Source: an uncultured beta proteobacterium
GTDB lineage: Bacteria > Pseudomonadota > Gammaproteobacteria > Burkholderiales > Burkholderiaceae_C
DNA: 64,000 bases
Direction: 5' to 3'
NCBI GenBank assembly: GCA_903869595.1
Contig: CAIPZV010000006.1
Coordinates: forward strand, 1-64,000
Within the stretch, counting starts at the first letter, position 1. Every line of letters begins with the position of its first letter. Of the stretch, positions 60,754 to 64,000 are shown piece after piece. The translations under genes and the position numbers were made by a program. The notes beneath the pieces were generated by a model that made no database searches, was not told where the DNA came from, and saw nothing but the letters and a program-made list of their open reading frames with translations.

Positions 60754-61983
60754 ATGCCTGTTGATTTAGCCCCGCCCAACCCGGCGCAATTGTTTCCCAT
60801 CCCCGGCCTGCGCATTGGCGTGGTGGAAGCCGGGATTCGTAAAGTAGGCCGCAAAGACCTGTCGGTGTTTTTGCTTGACGCTGGTGCCAGTGTGGGGGCG
60901 GTATTTACCTCCAACCGTTTTTGCGCCGCACCGGTGCAAATTTGCCAAAGCCATTTGGCTTCGGGCGCGGCGATTCGCGCTTTGCTGATCAACACCGGCA
61001 ACGCCAATGCCGGTACCGGCGCCGATGGCATGGCGCGTGCGCGCAGCACCTGCGATGCACTGGCCCAACGCCTGGGTGTGGACGCGGCACAAGTGCTGCC
61101 TTTTTCCACGGGTGTGATCATGGAGCCGTTGCCCGCTGATCGCATCATCGCGGGCTTGGACGCCGCAATTGCTGCCGCTAAAGAAGACAACTGGCTGGCG
61201 GCCGCCCAGGGCATCATGACCACCGACACCCTGCCTAAGGCTTTTGGCACCCAAGTGCAAGTGCAGGGCAAGACCATCAATATCACCGGCATCAGCAAGG
61301 GTGCGGGCATGATCCGCCCCAATATGGCCACCATGCTGGGCTATATCGCCACCGACGCCTGCGTAGCGCCTGCCTTGCTACAGCCGCTGGCCAAAGCCCT
61401 GGCCGATGCCAGCTTTAACCGCATTACCGTCGATGGCGATACCTCTACCAACGACTCGCTGGTGTTGGTAGCCACGAACAAAGCCGGGCATGCGCCGATT
61501 AGCGCCTTGGACAGCGTGGAGGGCCATGCCTTGTACCAAGGCTTGCTCAAAGTGGCATTGCATCTGGCGCAGGCCATCGTGCGCGATGGCGAAGGCGCGA
61601 CCAAATTCATCACAGTGCAGGTGGACGGGGGCGCCACTACCGAAGAATGCAGCCGCGTGGCCTATGCGATCGCGCATTCGCCTTTGGTGAAAACCGCGTT
61701 TTTTGCTAGCGATCCCAATCTGGGTCGCATCTTGGCGGCAGTCGGTTACGCCGGTATCGCCGACCTAGACACCGATGGCATCGAACTGTATTTGGACGAT
61801 GTGCATGTTGCTACCCGTGGTGGGCGCAACCCGGGCTACCAGGAAGCCGATGGCCAGCGCGTCATGAAGCAAAGCGAAATTTTGGTGCGCGTCAGCCTAG
61901 GCCGTGGCCAGGCCAGCCACACCGTGTGGACATGCGACCTGAGCCACGAATACGTCAGCATCAACGCCGATTACCGGTCTTAA
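60754..61983 (+). CDS. argJ: Bifunctional ornithine acetyltransferase/N-acetylglutamate synthase
   Basis: 409 residues. The autocleavage site [21 protein letters not shown] (cleaves before the Thr of ATML) and [11 protein letters not shown] are intact. Recycles the acetyl group in arginine synthesis. It follows secA by 9 bp. Confidence 0.96.
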   Translation: MPVDLAPPNPAQLFPIPGLRIGVVEAGIRKVGRKDLSVFLLDAGASVGAVFTSNRFCAAPVQICQSHLASGAAIRALLINTGNANAGTGADGMARARSTCDALAQRLGVDAAQVLPFSTGVIMEPLPADRIIAGLDAAIAAAKEDNWLAAAQGIMTTDTLPKAFGTQVQVQGKTINITGISKGAGMIRPNMATMLGYIATDACVAPALLQPLAKALADASFNRITVDGDTSTNDSLVLVATNKAGHAPISALDSVEGHALYQGLLKVALHLAQAIVRDGEGATKFITVQVDGGATTEECSRVAYAIAHSPLVKTAFFASDPNLGRILAAVGYAGIADLDTDGIELYLDDVHVATRGGRNPGYQEADGQRVMKQSEILVRVSLGRGQASHTVWTCDLSHEYVSINADYRS

Positions 61984-62000
61984 GCGCGAAAGCCAGGCAT

Positions 62001-62891
62001 ATGCAAGACCAGCAACTTTGGGGCCCATTTATAGCGCGTGCTGAGCGCTTTATGGACCGCGTAGAAGCGGCGCTGCGACTGGACATAGAGCAGCCTGATT
62101 GGGACAGCGCAATAGCCTTTCGCTACCGCAAGCGCGTATCGGGTCAAGGCTATATCGGTGCGGTGCGCCAGGTTGGGGCCATGCGTTTGGATGACCTCAA
62201 AGAGATTGACATCCAGAAAGAAAAAATCCGCCGCAACACCGAGCAATTTGTACAAGGCAAAACTGCGAATAACGTGCTGCTGACCGGCGCGCGCGGTACC
62301 GGCAAGTCCTCGCTGGTGCGTGCCTGCCTCAATACCTACAGCGACCAGGGTTTGCGCTTGATCGAGGTGGATAAATCGGATTTGATCGACTTGCCGGATA
62401 TGGTGGACATCCTGGCGCGGCGCCCTGAAAAATTCATTGTGTTTTGTGACGACCTGAGCTTTGACCAAGGCGAGGCCGGTTACAAAGCGCTCAAGTCGGT
62501 GCTGGACGGGTCGGTGTCGGAAACCTCGGCCAATGTTCTGATTTACGCCACCAGCAACCGGCGCCATCTGCTACCCGAGTACATGGCTGATAACCTGACC
62601 TACCAGCACACCGAAAGCGGTGAAGTGCATCCAGGCGAGGTGGTAGAAGAAAAAATATCCCTGTCCGAGCGCTTTGGTTTGTGGGTCAGTTTTTACCCCT
62701 TCACGCAAGATGAATACCTCACCATCGTGGCCCAATGGTTAGATGCCTTGCGCGTCGATGTGACAAAGCGCAGCCACTGGCGTGAAGAGGCCTTGATCTG
62801 GGCCTTGGAGCGCGCCTCGCGCAGCGGCCGTGTGGCCTGGCAATTTGCCAAAGACTTTGCCGGACGGCAGGACGCGGGCGCGGCGGCATGA
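62001..62891 (+). CDS. DUF815 AAA-type ATP-binding protein
   Basis: 296 residues from ATG 62001. Walker A NVLLTGARGTGKSSLV, Walker B FIVFCDDLSFDQG and the DUF815 signature YATSNRRHLLPEYMADN, GEVVEEKISLSERFGLW. Function unknown; often placed next to mutT or argJ in beta-proteobacteria. Its stop overlaps the mutT ATG by 4 bp. Confidence 0.92.
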   Translation: MQDQQLWGPFIARAERFMDRVEAALRLDIEQPDWDSAIAFRYRKRVSGQGYIGAVRQVGAMRLDDLKEIDIQKEKIRRNTEQFVQGKTANNVLLTGARGTGKSSLVRACLNTYSDQGLRLIEVDKSDLIDLPDMVDILARRPEKFIVFCDDLSFDQGEAGYKALKSVLDGSVSETSANVLIYATSNRRHLLPEYMADNLTYQHTESGEVHPGEVVEEKISLSERFGLWVSFYPFTQDEYLTIVAQWLDALRVDVTKRSHWREEALIWALERASRSGRVAWQFAKDFAGRQDAGAAA

Positions 62892-63358
62892 GCCAGGTGC
62901 CGGTGGACCGGGTGGCCGACAGCCATGTGGCCCGCACCGGCGGCACCGAGCGGCCTCTGACCGAAGTGGCGGTGGGCGTGTTGCTGCGGCCTAATGGCCA
63001 TTTTTTGATGACTTCGCGCCCGGCGGGCAAGGCCTACGCCGGTTACTGGGAATTTCCCGGCGGCAAGGTGGAGCCGCAAGAATCGCTGGAGCAAGCCTTG
63101 ACACGCGAGCTGTATGAGGAATTAGGCATCCAGGTGCTGCAATGCCAGCCTTGGCAGGTGCAGGTGGTGGACTACCCGCACGCGCTGGTACGCCTGCATT
63201 TTTTCAAGGTGCTCGGCTGGTCAGGCGAATTGGTGATGCGCGAGGGGCAGCACGCGCAATGGCAGGAGCTGCCCGTCCAGGTCGAACCCGTTTTACCGGG
63301 CGCTTTGCCGGTGTTGGCTTGGCTGGCCGGTGAGCAGGGGGCGGCGCAGGCGCTTTGA
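62888..63358 (+). CDS. mutT: NUDIX hydrolase, MutT-like 8-oxo-dGTP diphosphatase
   Basis: 156 residues with Nudix box GGKVEPQESLEQALTRELYEELGI (GX5EX7REUXEEXGU) and the MutT start VAVGVLLRPNGHFLMTSRP. Cleans oxidised nucleotides from the pool. Convergent with yacG. Confidence 0.93.
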   Translation: MSQVPVDRVADSHVARTGGTERPLTEVAVGVLLRPNGHFLMTSRPAGKAYAGYWEFPGGKVEPQESLEQALTRELYEELGIQVLQCQPWQVQVVDYPHALVRLHFFKVLGWSGELVMREGQHAQWQELPVQVEPVLPGALPVLAWLAGEQGAAQAL

Positions 63359-63368
63359 AACGGGTGGT

Positions 63369-63575
63369 TTATTGCAGATTGTGCGAACCCGAGTCGTCCG
63401 CAAACTGCTCCGGGGCTGGTACCCGGAAGGACTCGCTGGCCCAAGCGCCCAAGTCTAGATTTTTGCAGCGCTCACCGCAAAAAGGCCGGTAGGGATTGCT
63501 CGGCGCATAGACGCTGTCGCCTTTGCACTGGGGGCAGCTAACGATTTTTTCCGGCACCGAAGGGCTATCTGGCAT
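63369..63575 (-). CDS. yacG: DNA gyrase inhibitor YacG (zinc-binding)
   Basis: 68 residues. Four zinc cysteines in [11 protein letters not shown] and [20 protein letters not shown]. Binds GyrB and blocks DNA binding in E. coli. It lies downstream of zapD, the normal order. Confidence 0.93.
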   Translation of the reverse strand: MPDSPSVPEKIVSCPQCKGDSVYAPSNPYRPFCGERCKNLDLGAWASESFRVPAPEQFADDSGSHNLQ

Positions 63576-63591
63576 AGGCGCAAAGATGCGC

Positions 63592-64000
63592 TTAAGCGCA
63601 CAGGGTCAGGTCAAACGGGGTGTCGGCGCTATTGCTGTAGAGCTTGCCATCGGCTTCGTGGCGTACAAAACGGATGGAGGCCACCAAGCGGTTGGCGCTG
63701 ATTTCGGGGATGGCGCCCAAGTTGGGGTCCAGGGACAGGCGCAGCAACTGGAAGGTGCGGCCTTGCGGCAGGTTTTGCTGGAACTGCCCGCCCAGCGCCA
63801 CCATTTTTTGCGGCGCGCCCGAGTCACGCAGCAGACCCAGGAGCAAGTGGATGCCGTTGAACAAGGGTATGAGGCTGGAAACCCATTCACGCAAGTCGTT
63901 TTGGCGGCGCTGGTCGTCCAGTTTTTGCCAAGCATAGTAGGCGGGCAGGTCAAATTCGCAGGTGCCGCCCGGAATGCTGGTGCGGCTGCGCAGGCTTTTC
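63592..64000 (-). CDS. zapD: Cell-division protein ZapD, 3' part (gene runs off the window)
   Basis: The last ~135 codons are present; the start is beyond base 64000. [21 protein letters not shown], then [19 protein letters not shown] and the C-terminal [15 protein letters not shown] match ZapD, which cross-links FtsZ filaments in the Z-ring. The frame is open through the window edge on the minus strand; the apparent ATG/TTG starts inside it are not the real start. Confidence 0.92.
   Translation of the reverse strand, partial: KSLRSRTSIPGGTCEFDLPAYYAWQKLDDQRRQNDLREWVSSLIPLFNGIHLLLGLLRDSGAPQKMVALGGQFQQNLPQGRTFQLLRLSLDPNLGAIPEISANRLVASIRFVRHEADGKLYSNSADTPFDLTLCA

Noticed and set aside
1..64000. 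Insertion sequences, CRISPR arrays, integrases, rRNA genes
   Set aside because: No transposase-like proteins, no regularly spaced repeats and no rRNA segments were seen in the window.

Overview
This 64 kb window is chromosomal DNA of a Burkholderiales bacterium, most likely a Comamonadaceae member close to Rhodoferax. The assignment rests on gene order and protein character: hisIE-HIT-tatABC-htrA-NIF3, petABC-sspAB, dusB-fis-purH, yqgE-yqgF-pyrR-pyrB-pyrC', and DUF721-M23-secA-argJ-DUF815-mutT-yacG-zapD are typical beta-proteobacterial strings. No database was searched; identities come from recognised motifs and family knowledge.

Layout. 0-1.2 kb: two toxin-antitoxin modules (VapBC, cut at the window edge, and a RelE/ParD-like pair on the other strand). 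1.3-7.4 kb: housekeeping genes (hisI, hisE, HIT, tatABC, periplasmic HtrA protease, NIF3, pdxA). 7.5-11.8 kb: the cytochrome bc1 operon with a clear terminator, sspAB and tRNA-Thr. 12-21 kb: a secreted M1 aminopeptidase, a CocE-type hydrolase, a metallophosphoesterase and a hydantoinase-A protein. 21.2-44.1 kb: an accessory-looking block of electron-transfer genes, described below. 44.2-64 kb: housekeeping genes again (dusB-fis-purH, hemL-thiD, rubredoxin, photolyase, pyrimidine genes, plsC, secA, argJ, zapD).

The electron-transfer block has three parts. (i) A NarX/NarL-type two-component pair precedes a monoheme cytochrome, a decaheme MtrA/MtoA cytochrome, an MtrB/PioB outer-membrane barrel and a NapC/CymA tetraheme quinol-linked cytochrome. 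This is the gene set expected for electron conduction across the outer membrane (Fe(II) oxidation or metal reduction). It runs into a complete ccmABCDEFGHI set for cytochrome c maturation. (ii) An apparent relic of a photosynthesis operon: a promoter region with two TGT-N12-ACA sites exactly 8 bp apart (the PpsR/CrtJ operator pattern known at bchC promoters), then a 5' fragment that reads like degenerate BchC, then an intact gene for the tetraheme reaction-centre cytochrome PufC. No bchXYZ or pufBALM lies between or nearby. (iii) A sulfur-oxidation set: flavocytochrome c sulfide dehydrogenase (fccAB) directly behind pufC, a LysR regulator, then a Tat-exported metallophosphatase, a short SoxA-like cytochrome, a DUF1566 protein, SoxY, SoxZ and a HiPIP.

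The main hypothesis is that a former phototroph lost most of this operon and kept pufC under the old bchC promoter, possibly now as a carrier linking sulfide or thiosulfate oxidation and HiPIP to respiration. Whether reaction-centre genes exist elsewhere in the genome cannot be told from this window. Smaller oddities are a rubredoxin gene with an apparent 2-nt deletion, a dihydroorotase-like PyrC' without its metal-binding histidines, a GAMED instead of GAMEN motif in the aminopeptidase, and a possibly leaderless lysR.
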